From NCBI GenBank assembly GCA_019454875.1, contig JACFNL010000025.1:1-39334 (forward strand): a stretch of DNA of 39,334 bases, in the 5' to 3' direction. A model generated the notes under the pieces. The model did not search any database. It was given only the letters and a program-made list of their open reading frames with translations, and had not been told where the DNA came from. This DNA is from Candidatus Cloacimonadota bacterium (GTDB lineage: Bacteria; Muiribacteriota; UBA6191). Shown piece by piece: positions 17,794 to 26,068 of this stretch (positions are counted from its first letter, which is position 1; each line of letters begins with the position of its first letter). The translations under genes and the position numbers were made by a program.

Positions 17794-18756
17794 TCAAAAC
17801 TTCATGCTCACACTGCTCATCAGCCTGGTATCCAGATTTTGTTCTCCAGGTAAAGCCGCATCATTGTATCGCCCAAATATGGACAGTTTCCAGTCTACTG
17901 CCTGTGATATAGGAAAAAGTAGAGAAATCGTACCATCTGCCTTAAAGTTATCACGATAATCTTCCAGATTGGGATACAGGTTAAAGTCGGACTCCAGTCG
18001 AGTTCTGCCAAACAGAGGCCGTTTGTGTTCCAGGGTTAACACAGAGGCCAGAGTCACCCCATCATCATTCAATTTGTTTTCACGATTTCCCGTCAAACCC
18101 ACAGAAAACTTGGTGGTTGTGCCGTTTTCTCTGAAAACCCAGCCAATACCATAACCGAGAAGCTGACTGTTTTTGATACCAAGAAATTCCGAAAATCCCA
18201 GTCGGGCCAGATAAAAGTTGTAGCGCATACCTTCGCGGTTAAAGTCATATCTGCTTCTTACAAAACCAGACCGATCCGATATACCAATTTCTGGCTTATC
18301 ATAAGAACCCAGGGACTCCAGACTTAATGCACCGCGACCACTTTTGTGCTCCACCTTCACCACAAGGTCTGCTTCCTTGAGTTTTTTGTTACCATCCCAG
18401 GCCTGAAGCGAAAAATCTGTTCGTCCTGTCAGTTTTTTAGGAATGGTTTTTGGGGGAGTTTCTACCTTGGGAACTTCCACAACTGGAAGTGTATCCAGGC
18501 TCATCTCCTCACCATTTTCACTGTTCTTTACAGTAAGAACTGAGTCTTTAGGTATCTTGACAGTCTGTTCAAACAGAAGTACTTCCAAAACATCCCCATT
18601 GACCGAGGCCTTTTGAGTCATAAAACTGGAACCATCTTTTAAAGTCAGTATGACCGAGGCATTGATCTTTAAAAGCGAAACCACAAACAGAAAAACCATA
18701 AACAATTGATAAAACACCAGCACTCCTTTTAAGCCTACCCATAAAAATTCGGACAT
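17794..18756 (-). CDS. DUF481-like outer-membrane beta-barrel protein
   Basis: An N-terminal signal sequence (about residues 5-34) precedes a short beta domain (SVILTLKDGSSF). A Pro-rich linker then leads to alternating amphipathic strands ending in SSVSMKF. A C-terminal Phe after alternating residues is typical of outer-membrane barrels. The strand pattern, with repeated Tyr/Arg/Gly turns such as SRYDFNREGMRYNFYL, is like YdiY/DUF481 proteins. The frame could begin at 18840, but that start lies over the ygfZ start and promoter. ATG 18756 puts the signal sequence at the N terminus and lies 10 bases after a TAAAAT box. It heads the unit with the propeller-like and phosphatase genes. Confidence 0.72.
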   Translation of the reverse strand: MSEFLWVGLKGVLVFYQLFMVFLFVVSLLKINASVILTLKDGSSFMTQKASVNGDVLEVLLFEQTVKIPKDSVLTVKNSENGEEMSLDTLPVVEVPKVETPPKTIPKKLTGRTDFSLQAWDGNKKLKEADLVVKVEHKSGRGALSLESLGSYDKPEIGISDRSGFVRSRYDFNREGMRYNFYLARLGFSEFLGIKNSQLLGYGIGWVFRENGTTTKFSVGLTGNRENKLNDDGVTLASVLTLEHKRPLFGRTRLESDFNLYPNLEDYRDNFKADGTISLLFPISQAVDWKLSIFGRYNDAALPGEQNLDTRLMSSVSMKF

Positions 18757-18766
18757 AAAATAGCAA

Positions 18767-18772
18767 ATTTTA
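18767..18772 (-). promoter_or_regulatory. Putative -10 box of the DUF481-like gene
   Basis: TAAAAT on the minus strand ends 10 bases before the ATG at 18756. There is no SD between it and the start. No convincing -35 is visible upstream, so the call rests on the -10 and on the same arrangement elsewhere in the window. Confidence 0.3.
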
Positions 18773-18801
18773 GGATATTTTGTACTAATTTTGGACACTG
18801 G

Positions 18802-18830
18802 TTGCAAAATCCTGTCATGGGAAATATAGT
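18802..18830 (+). promoter_or_regulatory. Putative sigma70-type promoter of ygfZ
   Basis: TTGCAA (18802-18807), a 17-base spacer and TATAGT (18825-18830) end 8 bases before the ATG at 18839. Both boxes are near consensus and spacing is optimal. The predicted transcription start falls at or one to two bases before the start codon, and no SD is present. Confidence 0.55.
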
Positions 18831-18838
18831 CTTCTGCC

Positions 18839-19660
18839 ATGATGGAGCATAAATTTATTTCTGGCGGACTTTCTGTGATTCAAATCAGAGGCAAGGATCG
18901 TGTGAGCTGGTTGCATGGGCAGGTATCTACCGCGATCAAACCCATGAAAACTCTTAATCACCATCATTCCAGTTTAAATACTCCCAAAGGTAAAACCATA
19001 TCTTTGTTACATATCATCAAGCTTGAGAATGAGTTTCTGCTTTTAGTACCCTCAGCATTAGCTGATACAGTCTTTCAAAGTCTGAATATGTATGTTCTAA
19101 GTGAGGATGTAGAAATACTTTTATCCTCCAAATCAGTAACAGCCATTCTGGATTTGCAATTTACAATCAAATCCCCTGCCGAACACATAATTGAGGCCAC
19201 CTATTTTGGTATTCCTGCCCTTTTGTGTATCAGTGAAACTGCGCCTGATTTGGATGGGCTTCAGGAATTGGACAAAAATTCCTTCGAGTTTCTGCGCATC
19301 AAAAACTGTTATCCGATGCCTGGTTCTGAATATGCCAATCAGGAAATCCTGACCCCTGAACTAGGGATGCCCTCTCTGATAGCCTATGACAAAGGCTGTT
19401 ACCTCGGTCAGGAAGTTTTCGCCAGAATCCGAACCTATGGACGGACAAACAAGGTTTTAGCCCAAATGGAGTTTGAGAACACCACACCTGAGCAACTTCT
19501 GGATCAGGAGATTTCTGTGGGTGGACATTCCCGAGGAAAAATCACTTCGGTTGTAAGCCATAATTTGGGGTGTCTGGCCCTAGGTTATGTGCCCACCGCC
19601 AAAAAGGAGCTAGGTGCTGAGGTTATCTGCAATCAGATTCAAGGCAAAATTCTTAGCTAG
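18839..19660 (+). CDS. ygfZ: YgfZ/IBA57-type folate-binding protein
   Basis: YgfZ is a GcvT-related, folate-binding protein needed for maintenance of some iron-sulfur enzymes; MiaB is the known example in E. coli. The diagnostic motif KGCYLGQEVFARIRTYGR starts at Lys185, and its Cys187 is the conserved YgfZ cysteine. The N-terminal part, with RGKDRVSWLHGQVST, matches the family opening, and the C-terminal GKITSVV and ALGYV segments are family-like. The length of 273 residues is a little below E. coli YgfZ. ATG 18839 and the in-frame ATG 18842 are both possible; the promoter favours 18839. Confidence 0.92.
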   Translation: MMEHKFISGGLSVIQIRGKDRVSWLHGQVSTAIKPMKTLNHHHSSLNTPKGKTISLLHIIKLENEFLLLVPSALADTVFQSLNMYVLSEDVEILLSSKSVTAILDLQFTIKSPAEHIIEATYFGIPALLCISETAPDLDGLQELDKNSFEFLRIKNCYPMPGSEYANQEILTPELGMPSLIAYDKGCYLGQEVFARIRTYGRTNKVLAQMEFENTTPEQLLDQEISVGGHSRGKITSVVSHNLGCLALGYVPTAKKELGAEVICNQIQGKILS

Positions 19661-19685
19661 TTAGCCATTGTCGGTAAAGATATTA

Positions 19686-19879
19686 GGGGCTGTTGATCTT
19701 TGATTCATTGTCCAGAAACCTTCTGTGATGGCACCTTCTACCATGCTTTTGAAAGCTGCAACGGCCCTTGTCTCTTAAAACTACCTGATTTAAAATATGC
19801 TGAGGGATATGTTTTCTTTTGTTGTCCGTGGACCCAGTATCCCGCGTGACAGATTGTTGTGATCAAAGATCAACAGCCC
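19686..19879. mobile_element. MITE-like non-autonomous element with 18-bp perfect terminal inverted repeats
   Basis: GGGCTGTTGATCTTTGAT at 19687-19704 is the perfect reverse complement of 19862-19879. TTA lies on both sides (19683-19685 and 19880-19882), which fits a 3-bp target-site duplication. The 194-bp unit holds no credible transposase reading frame, so it would need one supplied in trans. Three-base T-n-A duplications are known for some IS5-family subgroups, but the parent family is not established here. It fills most of the gene-free 19661-19960 stretch. The rest of that stretch is the promoter region of the first AAA/PD-(D/E)XK gene, and I see no RNA gene or clear terminator there. 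Confidence 0.65.
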
Positions 19880-19943
19880 TTACAGTCGGCGAAGATTTGT
19901 TTGCCCTCTTGGTTTGCCGCCTATTCTGATGTTGTGAGCCAAA

Positions 19944-19954
19944 TATGCTAAAAT
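19944..19954 (+). promoter_or_regulatory. Extended -10 promoter of AAA/PD-(D/E)XK gene 1
   Basis: TATGCTAAAAT contains TG-n-TAAAAT, an extended -10. TAAAAT (19949-19954) ends exactly 6 bases before ATG 19961, with atcccc between and no SD. The preceding block, with two GTTTGCC words and TTCTGATGTT, is conserved upstream of genes 2 and 3. No consensus -35 is present, as is common for extended -10 promoters. Confidence 0.5.
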
Positions 19955-19960
19955 ATCCCC

Positions 19961-21646
19961 ATGAAAAAAATCCCTATCGGCTACAGCGATTTTAAGAGGA
20001 TTCTCTCTACCCCAGATTTTCTCTATGTGGATAAAACCGGACTAATTGAGGAGTTTCTGGCAGACCCTGTGCAGATCCTCTTAATCACCCGCCCCCGCCG
20101 TTTCGGAAAGACTTTAAACCTCTCCACCCTGCGCTACTTTTTTGATAAGGAAAGCGCCTCTGAGAATAGGAAACTGTTTGATGGATTAAAAGTTTCCCAG
20201 AATGAACAGGCTATGGCAGAGCAGGGCAAAAAACCGGTCATCTATTTGTCATTCAAAGATTGTAAGGCCAATGACTGGCTTAAGACAGAAGAAATGATCC
20301 ATGTTCTTCTGCGATCACTGACTTTGGAGCATTTGCCTGCTCTCAAAAATGTGGAACCCAAGCTACTTCAGCCCATCCTGGTGGTTTCAGAAAGTCAAGG
20401 CAATTTTGCGGATCTTTGTAGTCTACTGCTAAACCTTACAAGGGCCTATACCTCGATCGGCTCATCCCCCCTGGTTCTGATTGATGAATACGATGTCCCC
20501 TTACAATCTGCCTGGACAGGTGGTTACTGGGATGAAGCCATCACATTTTTTAGAAACTTCTTTAGTGCCGGTTTTAAGGATAACCCCTACCTCTGGCGCG
20601 GGGTGATTACCGGCTGTCTCAGGGTTGCCAGAGAAAGCATGTTCACGGGCATGAATAATCTGGAAGTAGCATCCATTGTCTCAAAAAATTATGCCCGGCA
20701 TTTTGGTTTCACAGTGCCTGAGGTCAAACAACTGATTTATGACTATAATTTACAATCTATCGAGGCTCAGATTGAGTCCTGGTATAACGGCTATATTTTT
20801 GGAGAAACCGAGATCTATAACCCCTGGTCCATTCTTAATTTATTGAAGAACGAAGGGCTTTTCAGTCCCTACTGGATGAACACCAGCGGAAACGACCTGG
20901 TCAAAGAAATTTTAGGCCGTTCTGGAGTTGATGCCAAAAATGACCTTGAGGATTTAATGGCAGGCCAAAGCATCACGGTTTCGCTACAGGAGCAGGTGGC
21001 CTTTCAGGAAATTGAAAACACTCCTGCCAATCTTTGGAACTTTCTTTATTTTACCGGTTACTTGAAGGCCGTAACCATTGAGCTCCCGCCTACTGTTCCC
21101 AAGGCACTTGTACACCTAAAAATTCCCAATTCCGAAGTGGCTCAGATTTTTCACGATTCCGTGCAGTACTGGTTTGCATCAAGTAAATCCTTGTCATTAC
21201 TGCAAAACTTAAAACGCTCCATGCAAGAAGGAGAAGTCATCGAGATTTCAAAAATACTCAGACGGCTTTGTGATTACTCCTTAAGCTACTTTGATGTATC
21301 TGGCAAAGAACCGGAAAAGTTCTATCATGGTCTGGTTCTGGGCTTGATTGTTTCTTTTTCCGACACCTGGCATATCCGCTCCAATCGTGAATCCGGCCTT
21401 GGTCGCTGTGATCTTCTGATGAGCCCTAAAGACCCAAATCATTTTGGGATTGTGATGGAATTTAAGACCTTGGATTCCTATGAGGATGCGGATTTATCAG
21501 CATGTGCTCAAAATGCCATGGACCAAATCAATAAACGCGAGTATGAAAAGGAGCTATTGGCCCAGGGTGCCACAAAGATCCTTAAAATGGGAATTGGTTT
21601 TTTGGGGAAAACACTTGAGATAATAAGCCAGAGAAATGAAGAATAA
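19961..21646 (+). CDS. AAA-ATPase-like / PD-(D/E)XK nuclease family protein, paralogue 1
   Basis: This 561-residue protein belongs to the family with an N-terminal AAA-ATPase-like domain (PF09820 type) and a C-terminal PD-(D/E)XK nuclease domain (PF08011/DUF1703 type). The atypical P loop RPRRFGKT is at 44-51 and the Walker B LVLIDEYD at 171-178. The C-terminal nuclease has Asp484 in GRCDLL and Glu500/Lys502 in MEFK, so all key residues are intact. Known members are abundant, multi-copy and poorly characterised; a role in conflict or genome maintenance is inferred only. It is first of four paralogues and carries the type A insert between Walker A and B. It lies just downstream of the MITE-like element, with its own leaderless promoter. 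Confidence 0.93.
   Translation: MKKIPIGYSDFKRILSTPDFLYVDKTGLIEEFLADPVQILLITRPRRFGKTLNLSTLRYFFDKESASENRKLFDGLKVSQNEQAMAEQGKKPVIYLSFKDCKANDWLKTEEMIHVLLRSLTLEHLPALKNVEPKLLQPILVVSESQGNFADLCSLLLNLTRAYTSIGSSPLVLIDEYDVPLQSAWTGGYWDEAITFFRNFFSAGFKDNPYLWRGVITGCLRVARESMFTGMNNLEVASIVSKNYARHFGFTVPEVKQLIYDYNLQSIEAQIESWYNGYIFGETEIYNPWSILNLLKNEGLFSPYWMNTSGNDLVKEILGRSGVDAKNDLEDLMAGQSITVSLQEQVAFQEIENTPANLWNFLYFTGYLKAVTIELPPTVPKALVHLKIPNSEVAQIFHDSVQYWFASSKSLSLLQNLKRSMQEGEVIEISKILRRLCDYSLSYFDVSGKEPEKFYHGLVLGLIVSFSDTWHIRSNRESGLGRCDLLMSPKDPNHFGIVMEFKTLDSYEDADLSACAQNAMDQINKREYEKELLAQGATKILKMGIGFLGKTLEIISQRNEE
20255..20472 (+). repeat. 218-bp tract identical to paralogue 2 (copy at 22066-22283)
   Basis: Reading both genes base by base, 20255-20472 and 22066-22283 are identical, with single mismatches at each border (20254/22065 and 20473/22284). 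The flanking coding sequence differs at many silent and coding sites. The tract covers the variable insert between Walker A and Walker B. This is the picture left by recent gene conversion or cassette exchange. Confidence 0.9.
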
Positions 21647-21700
21647 TCACCCCCCGTCAATAAGGATCGCGTTCATTTTTGAGACCTGAGCAAAAAATCC
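21643..21700 (+). repeat. Direct repeat upstream of paralogue 2 (partner at 28544-28603)
   Basis: The block beginning ATAATCAC, then a run of C (6 here, 9 in the partner), then GTCAATAAGG and TTCATTTTTGAGAC, is also found upstream of paralogue 3 with few mismatches. It starts at the stop codon of paralogue 1. The duplicated unit therefore seems to include the 3' edge of one paralogue plus the promoter region and body of the next. Confidence 0.85.
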
Positions 21701-21754
21701 AATGTTTTGTTTACCCTTATGGTTTACCCGCCCATTCTGATGTTATGAGCCGAA

Positions 21755-21765
21755 TATGCTAAAAT
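21755..21765 (+). promoter_or_regulatory. Extended -10 promoter of AAA/PD-(D/E)XK gene 2
   Basis: TATGCTAAAAT again, with TAAAAT (21760-21765) exactly 6 bases before ATG 21772 and no SD. Upstream GTTTACCC words at about 21718 and 21732 and TTCTGATGTTATGAGCC correspond to the block before gene 1. Confidence 0.5.
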
Positions 21766-21771
21766 GAACCT

Positions 21772-23457
21772 ATGAAAAAGATCCCCATCGGCTACAGTGA
21801 TTTCAAAGAAATTCTCTCCAACCCCAATTTCCTCTATGTGGATAAAACCGGGCTGATTGAAGAATTTTTAGAGGACCAAATCAAAATCCTTTTAATCACT
21901 CGTCCCCGTCGCTTTGGAAAAACCTTAAACCTTTCCACCCTGCGCTACTTTTTTGATAAGGAGAATGCCTCCGAAAACCGCAAACTTTTTGAAGGGCTGG
22001 GGGTTTCAAAGAATCAGGATGCCATGGCGGAGCAGGGCAAAAGACCTGTCATCTATTTGTCATTTAAAGATTGTAAGGCCAATGACTGGCTTAAGACAGA
22101 AGAAATGATCCATGTTCTTCTGCGATCACTGACTTTGGAGCATTTGCCTGCTCTCAAAAATGTGGAACCCAAGCTACTTCAGCCCATCCTGGTGGTTTCA
22201 GAAAGTCAAGGCAATTTTGCGGATCTTTGTAGTCTACTGCTAAACCTTACAAGGGCCTATACCTCGATCGGCTCATCCCCCCTAGTTCTGATTGATGAAT
22301 ACGATGTCCCCCTGCAATCAGCCTGGACTGGTGGATACTGGGACGAAGCTGTTACATTCTTTAGAAACTTCTTCAGTGCTGGCTTTAAGGATAATCCCTA
22401 CTTATGGCGTGGAGTCATTTCCGGCTGTCTGCGAGTCGCCAGGGAAAGTATGTTCACAGGTATGAATAATCTTAAAGTCTGTGGAGTTTCAGCCACGGAC
22501 TATTCAAAACACTTTGGATTTACTGTGCCAGAGGTCAAACAGTTGATTCAGGACTATAGTTTAGAGCCCATTGAGGCTCAGATTGAATCCTGGTACAACG
22601 GCTATATTTTTGGAGAGACCGAGATTTATAACCCCTGGTCCATTCTGAATCTGATTGAACAAAAAGGGGCCTTTCGCCCCTACTGGATGAACACCAGCGG
22701 AAACGATCTGGTCAAAGAAATTTTAGGCAGCTCTGGAGTCGATGCCAAAAAAGACCTTGAGGACTTAATGGCTGGACGAAGTATCACAGTTTCGTTGCAG
22801 GAGCAGGTTGTCTTTCAGGAAATTGAAAACACCCCAGCTAACCTCTGGAACTTTCTTTATTTTACCGGGTATTTGAAGGCCATAAATATTGAAGTACCTC
22901 CTACTGTTCCAAAGGCACTGGTACACCTAAAAATTCCCAATTCCGAAGTTACACAAATTTTTGATGACTCCGTTCAATACTGGTTCGCTCAAAAAAAATC
23001 CTTATCCTTACTACAAAATTTAAGGAACTGCCTTCGTGATGGCGATGAAGAGGAATTTTCTCTTATCATGCAAAAACTGGTATTGGATAGCCTCAGCTAT
23101 TTTGATGCAACCGGAAACGAGCCTGAGAAGTTCTACCACGGCCTGGTTCTGGGTCTGATTGTCTCTTTTTCCGACACCTGGCATATAAGATCCAATCGCG
23201 AATCTGGTATGGGGCGTTGCGACATTCTTATGACCCCCAAAAATCCCGATCATTTTGGCGTTGTCATGGAGTTAAAGACCCATCACCCCACCTTGGAAGC
23301 TGATTTAAAGGCCACAGCCAGTCGAGCTATGGCCCAGATTGAAAAAAAGCAGTATGAGCAAGAACTCAAATCTCAGGGGGCTACAAAAATTATGAAGATC
23401 GGGATTGGGTTTTTGGGGAAACAGGTGGAGATAATAAGCCAGAAGAGTGAGGGATAA
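21772..23457 (+). CDS. AAA-ATPase-like / PD-(D/E)XK nuclease family protein, paralogue 2
   Basis: This 561-residue paralogue has the same layout as gene 1: RPRRFGKT P loop, LIDEYD Walker B, GRCDIL and MELK nuclease residues, all intact. The insert between Walker A and B is type A and shares a 218-bp identical tract with gene 1. From about residue 240 onward it is instead closest to paralogue 3. For example, 23014-23079 is identical to 29923-29988 (66 bases), and a longer near-identical stretch around 22576-22668 matches 29476-29574. It is a mosaic. A 125-bp gap separates it from gene 1, and it ends 15 bases from the convergent ybjQ-like gene. Function is unknown beyond the family. Confidence 0.93.
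   Translation: MKKIPIGYSDFKEILSNPNFLYVDKTGLIEEFLEDQIKILLITRPRRFGKTLNLSTLRYFFDKENASENRKLFEGLGVSKNQDAMAEQGKRPVIYLSFKDCKANDWLKTEEMIHVLLRSLTLEHLPALKNVEPKLLQPILVVSESQGNFADLCSLLLNLTRAYTSIGSSPLVLIDEYDVPLQSAWTGGYWDEAVTFFRNFFSAGFKDNPYLWRGVISGCLRVARESMFTGMNNLKVCGVSATDYSKHFGFTVPEVKQLIQDYSLEPIEAQIESWYNGYIFGETEIYNPWSILNLIEQKGAFRPYWMNTSGNDLVKEILGSSGVDAKKDLEDLMAGRSITVSLQEQVVFQEIENTPANLWNFLYFTGYLKAINIEVPPTVPKALVHLKIPNSEVTQIFDDSVQYWFAQKKSLSLLQNLRNCLRDGDEEEFSLIMQKLVLDSLSYFDATGNEPEKFYHGLVLGLIVSFSDTWHIRSNRESGMGRCDILMTPKNPDHFGVVMELKTHHPTLEADLKATASRAMAQIEKKQYEQELKSQGATKIMKIGIGFLGKQVEIISQKSEG
22066..22283 (+). repeat. 218-bp tract identical to paralogue 1
   Basis: This is the partner of 20255-20472. It encodes the type A insert between the two Walker motifs of paralogue 2. 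Confidence 0.9.
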
Positions 23458-23472
23458 TCACAACACCTCCAC

Positions 23473-23781
23473 TTAGCAAAACTTGATAGCAGTACCGTAA
23501 GCTAATACTCCTGCGGTACCTGTTACTACATCAATTGTGCTAATCCTCATCGCCATTACTGCATCTGCCCCCAAATCTTCAGCCTGTTTTTTCATTCTTC
23601 CGACCGCTATGGCTAAGGCCTGATCCAATAACTCGGAATAATGGGTCAACTCCCCACCCACCAGATTCTTCACATTGGAAACTGTATCACTCACAACATT
23701 TCTAGCCATTACACAGGAGCCAGTCACTGTACCCATGATCTCATAATTTTGTTGCCGATAATCCGCTGTAAACAGGATCAT
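23473..23781 (-). CDS. YbjQ/UPF0145 family protein
   Basis: This 102-residue protein follows the YbjQ (DUF74) pattern along its whole length: MGTVTGSCVMARNVVSD, VGGELTHYSELLDQAL, AVGRMKKQAEDLGADAVMAMR and the closing AYGTAIKF. Family members form pentameric rings; their role is not well established. Its ATG overlaps the stop codon of the large exported protein in ATGA, so it is translationally coupled to that gene. It is the last gene of the TerB/EcsC operon. The next gene on the other strand ends 15 bases away. Confidence 0.88.
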   Translation of the reverse strand: MILFTADYRQQNYEIMGTVTGSCVMARNVVSDTVSNVKNLVGGELTHYSELLDQALAIAVGRMKKQAEDLGADAVMAMRISTIDVVTGTAGVLAYGTAIKFC

Positions 23782-26042
23782 TGGTTACCCCCAGACTGCT
23801 CTCCAGAGATGTCTTTTTCAACATCTTTTTTTACATCAACCCTCAGTCTGTTACTGGCATCTGGAACAAAAATTTCAACACCCTCATTCTTAACAACTGG
23901 AGCAGATGGGGAAAGCTCCACTTGCTGATTTCTACGAGATAGAAAATTAAAAAACATCCCTGGAATCGAAATTATACTTTTATATAAACCAGTCAGGATC
24001 GACACAACCACTATCAAGAACAGAAGCCCAACGATCAGCATGCAATCTATTATCAGTGGTGAGTTAAACTCTGTCAGAATATAGATTACCAATTTTTCAT
24101 AACCTGGTATCACTGTTAGATATTTACTTACCCGCCATTCGTCCAAGGTCCCATCCAAATATATTAAAAGATTCATAATATATTCATGAGATACTCTATG
24201 ATGGGGTGGTGTTGAATTTCTTACCACCTTCAACACCATGCGCAGATAGTCTTCATCAAGATTCAAATCCTTTCTAGCAATGGTTCTGGAAAAAATATCC
24301 ACTAGCCGCTCATAATCTATATTTTTCTCGTTCACAAGGTAATAAACAACTCTAGGACTGGCTCGCCTTATAAAATCACAGGTTCTGTCGACCCCCACCT
24401 TGTCAAACAAAATCTGCAAATCCTTATGAATATTCTGGGTTTCTACTTCTCGATAGTTCAACAATTCAAAATATTTACCAGAACCAAGATTCGCCAATAA
24501 TTTGAAACTATAATCAAGAGGCAAAACCCCAGAGGTCATTGCATCACGACTATCCTTATTTGCCAAAAGGATTTCAAGCTGCTCCTGCACCAACATTTTG
24601 TCTACCCGTGTCATGGCTTTTAAAGCCCCCAAGCCCTCATTTAAATAACGAATCAAATCCTCCGATGCGGACCAGTTAAATTGAAGTTCGTTAGAACATA
24701 AAAACTCAAGCAGTGGGAATTCACTATCATGGTAGGGTTTGCGATGACGAATGAAGTCTTCTATGACTGACTGATTTGGATAAGTACCTTGCTGCGTAGC
24801 CCTGGCAATATGTGTCAAGGCGAATTCTCTATACATCAATCTGTCGAAAAAATTTTGAACAATATAGTTATAACTGTTCCAAAGTCTATTCTTAACAACA
24901 GAATGAAACAAATCCTCTCCATGGCGACTAAATATCGCCTGGGCCGATGCTAAACCACCTGACTTACTAACAAATTCCTTTTTATCAAAAAGTTTCTCTT
25001 GCCAAAGGTGTTGACCAAATACCACCGCAATTTGTCGCAAGTCATCTTCATAATCCCCACTCGGCTGCTCACGAAACGCCTTTATATCTGGACTGTGAGT
25101 TATATGGCCTAAATGGTTATTGCCACGGGAGTCAAGCTCCTGGAAGGCCCGCGCATAAAGCCGTTCATCCAGTAGTGTGATTGTCCAATTAAAAAATGTT
25201 CTATTTTCTTCAGAAATTTCCGTGGCACTTCTAATTATATTCGTTTTGATCTGTTCAACTAAACTTTTTGCCAAGGAACTAGCAGAATTTTCGTTAAGAA
25301 ATGAAACAACATCCCATCCGAATGTTCCAACACCAACAATCACAGCAACAGTAGCTACGGGATTCATTGCTGCACCTAGTCTAGCCATCAATGCCGCCCT
25401 TACTCTATCAACAACTCCCTTAGTAACCGGCGGAATGAGCTTCCTTGCAACAAATATGGCACCACCAGTCAGTAGTCCACCTGCTGCGATTTTACCGCTT
25501 TTCTGAGTCTCCTCTAATTCAATACTATTTTGATCGAAATAGAGCTTCTGACGCTCAAATTCATTACGCAATACCATACTAGAAATCTGTTCTAATGAAT
25601 TATCGTTAAATACCCTTAAAATGAATTTTTCGTTTTCGATTCGAGATTCTTCCACAAACTGGTTATAAAATTGATTAAGCTGCTTGCTCAAATCCTTAAA
25701 TGCGGACTGTACTGCTGTAGAACTAAGGGCTTTATCAATTGCCGTTAGCCTTTGACCGTCAGTAACATAAATCTTACCCCACCAATCTAACTCGTCGGAA
25801 ATTGCATTGTTCAACTCTAAAAACAAATTGGGATTTTCCTTGAATCTCTCTTCCAAACTCTCAGAGAATCGTTTGCTAATATAACTTTCATTCAATCTAA
25901 GTAATTTTTGTTCCTCTACCTCCTGCTTCGCCTTTTTTAGTTGCCCTATAAAGCGTGGCTGCAAAGCTTCTTCAGAATGTACTGGCCTAACAATCAACAG
26001 ATTGAAAACCCACATAACAGTAAAAAGGAACATGCCCTTCAC
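23778..26042 (-). CDS. Large exported or membrane-anchored protein of unknown function
   Basis: I recognise no family. A signal peptide is clear (residues 1-23, MKGMFLFTVMWVF... ending VHS before EEALQ). A long helical region with coiled-coil character follows. A glycine-rich hydrophobic pair lies at about 184-202 and 216-248. About 400 helix-rich residues come next, then one strong membrane helix at about 663-686 and a charged C-terminal tail. The layout suggests a mainly periplasmic protein anchored at its C terminus. The start is GTG 26042, because GGAG lies 6 bases before it and the signal peptide then begins at once. ATG 26072 overlaps the upstream stop in ATGA and is the alternative. 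It is the central gene of the TerB/EcsC operon. Confidence 0.75.
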   Translation of the reverse strand: MKGMFLFTVMWVFNLLIVRPVHSEEALQPRFIGQLKKAKQEVEEQKLLRLNESYISKRFSESLEERFKENPNLFLELNNAISDELDWWGKIYVTDGQRLTAIDKALSSTAVQSAFKDLSKQLNQFYNQFVEESRIENEKFILRVFNDNSLEQISSMVLRNEFERQKLYFDQNSIELEETQKSGKIAAGGLLTGGAIFVARKLIPPVTKGVVDRVRAALMARLGAAMNPVATVAVIVGVGTFGWDVVSFLNENSASSLAKSLVEQIKTNIIRSATEISEENRTFFNWTITLLDERLYARAFQELDSRGNNHLGHITHSPDIKAFREQPSGDYEDDLRQIAVVFGQHLWQEKLFDKKEFVSKSGGLASAQAIFSRHGEDLFHSVVKNRLWNSYNYIVQNFFDRLMYREFALTHIARATQQGTYPNQSVIEDFIRHRKPYHDSEFPLLEFLCSNELQFNWSASEDLIRYLNEGLGALKAMTRVDKMLVQEQLEILLANKDSRDAMTSGVLPLDYSFKLLANLGSGKYFELLNYREVETQNIHKDLQILFDKVGVDRTCDFIRRASPRVVYYLVNEKNIDYERLVDIFSRTIARKDLNLDEDYLRMVLKVVRNSTPPHHRVSHEYIMNLLIYLDGTLDEWRVSKYLTVIPGYEKLVIYILTEFNSPLIIDCMLIVGLLFLIVVVSILTGLYKSIISIPGMFFNFLSRRNQQVELSPSAPVVKNEGVEIFVPDASNRLRVDVKKDVEKDISGEQSGGNQ

Positions 26043-26068
26043 ATTTATCTCCAATTCAGCACAAAAAT

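Noticed and set aside
18757..18840. N-terminal extension of the DUF481-like protein to 18840
   Set aside because: It would overlap the ygfZ start and both promoters and would bury the signal sequence 28 residues in.
19661..19960. tRNA, small RNA gene or transposase fragment in the longest gene-free stretch
   Set aside because: No cloverleaf, CCA end or credible transposase frame was found. The inverted repeats with TTA at both sides are better explained by a MITE-like element.
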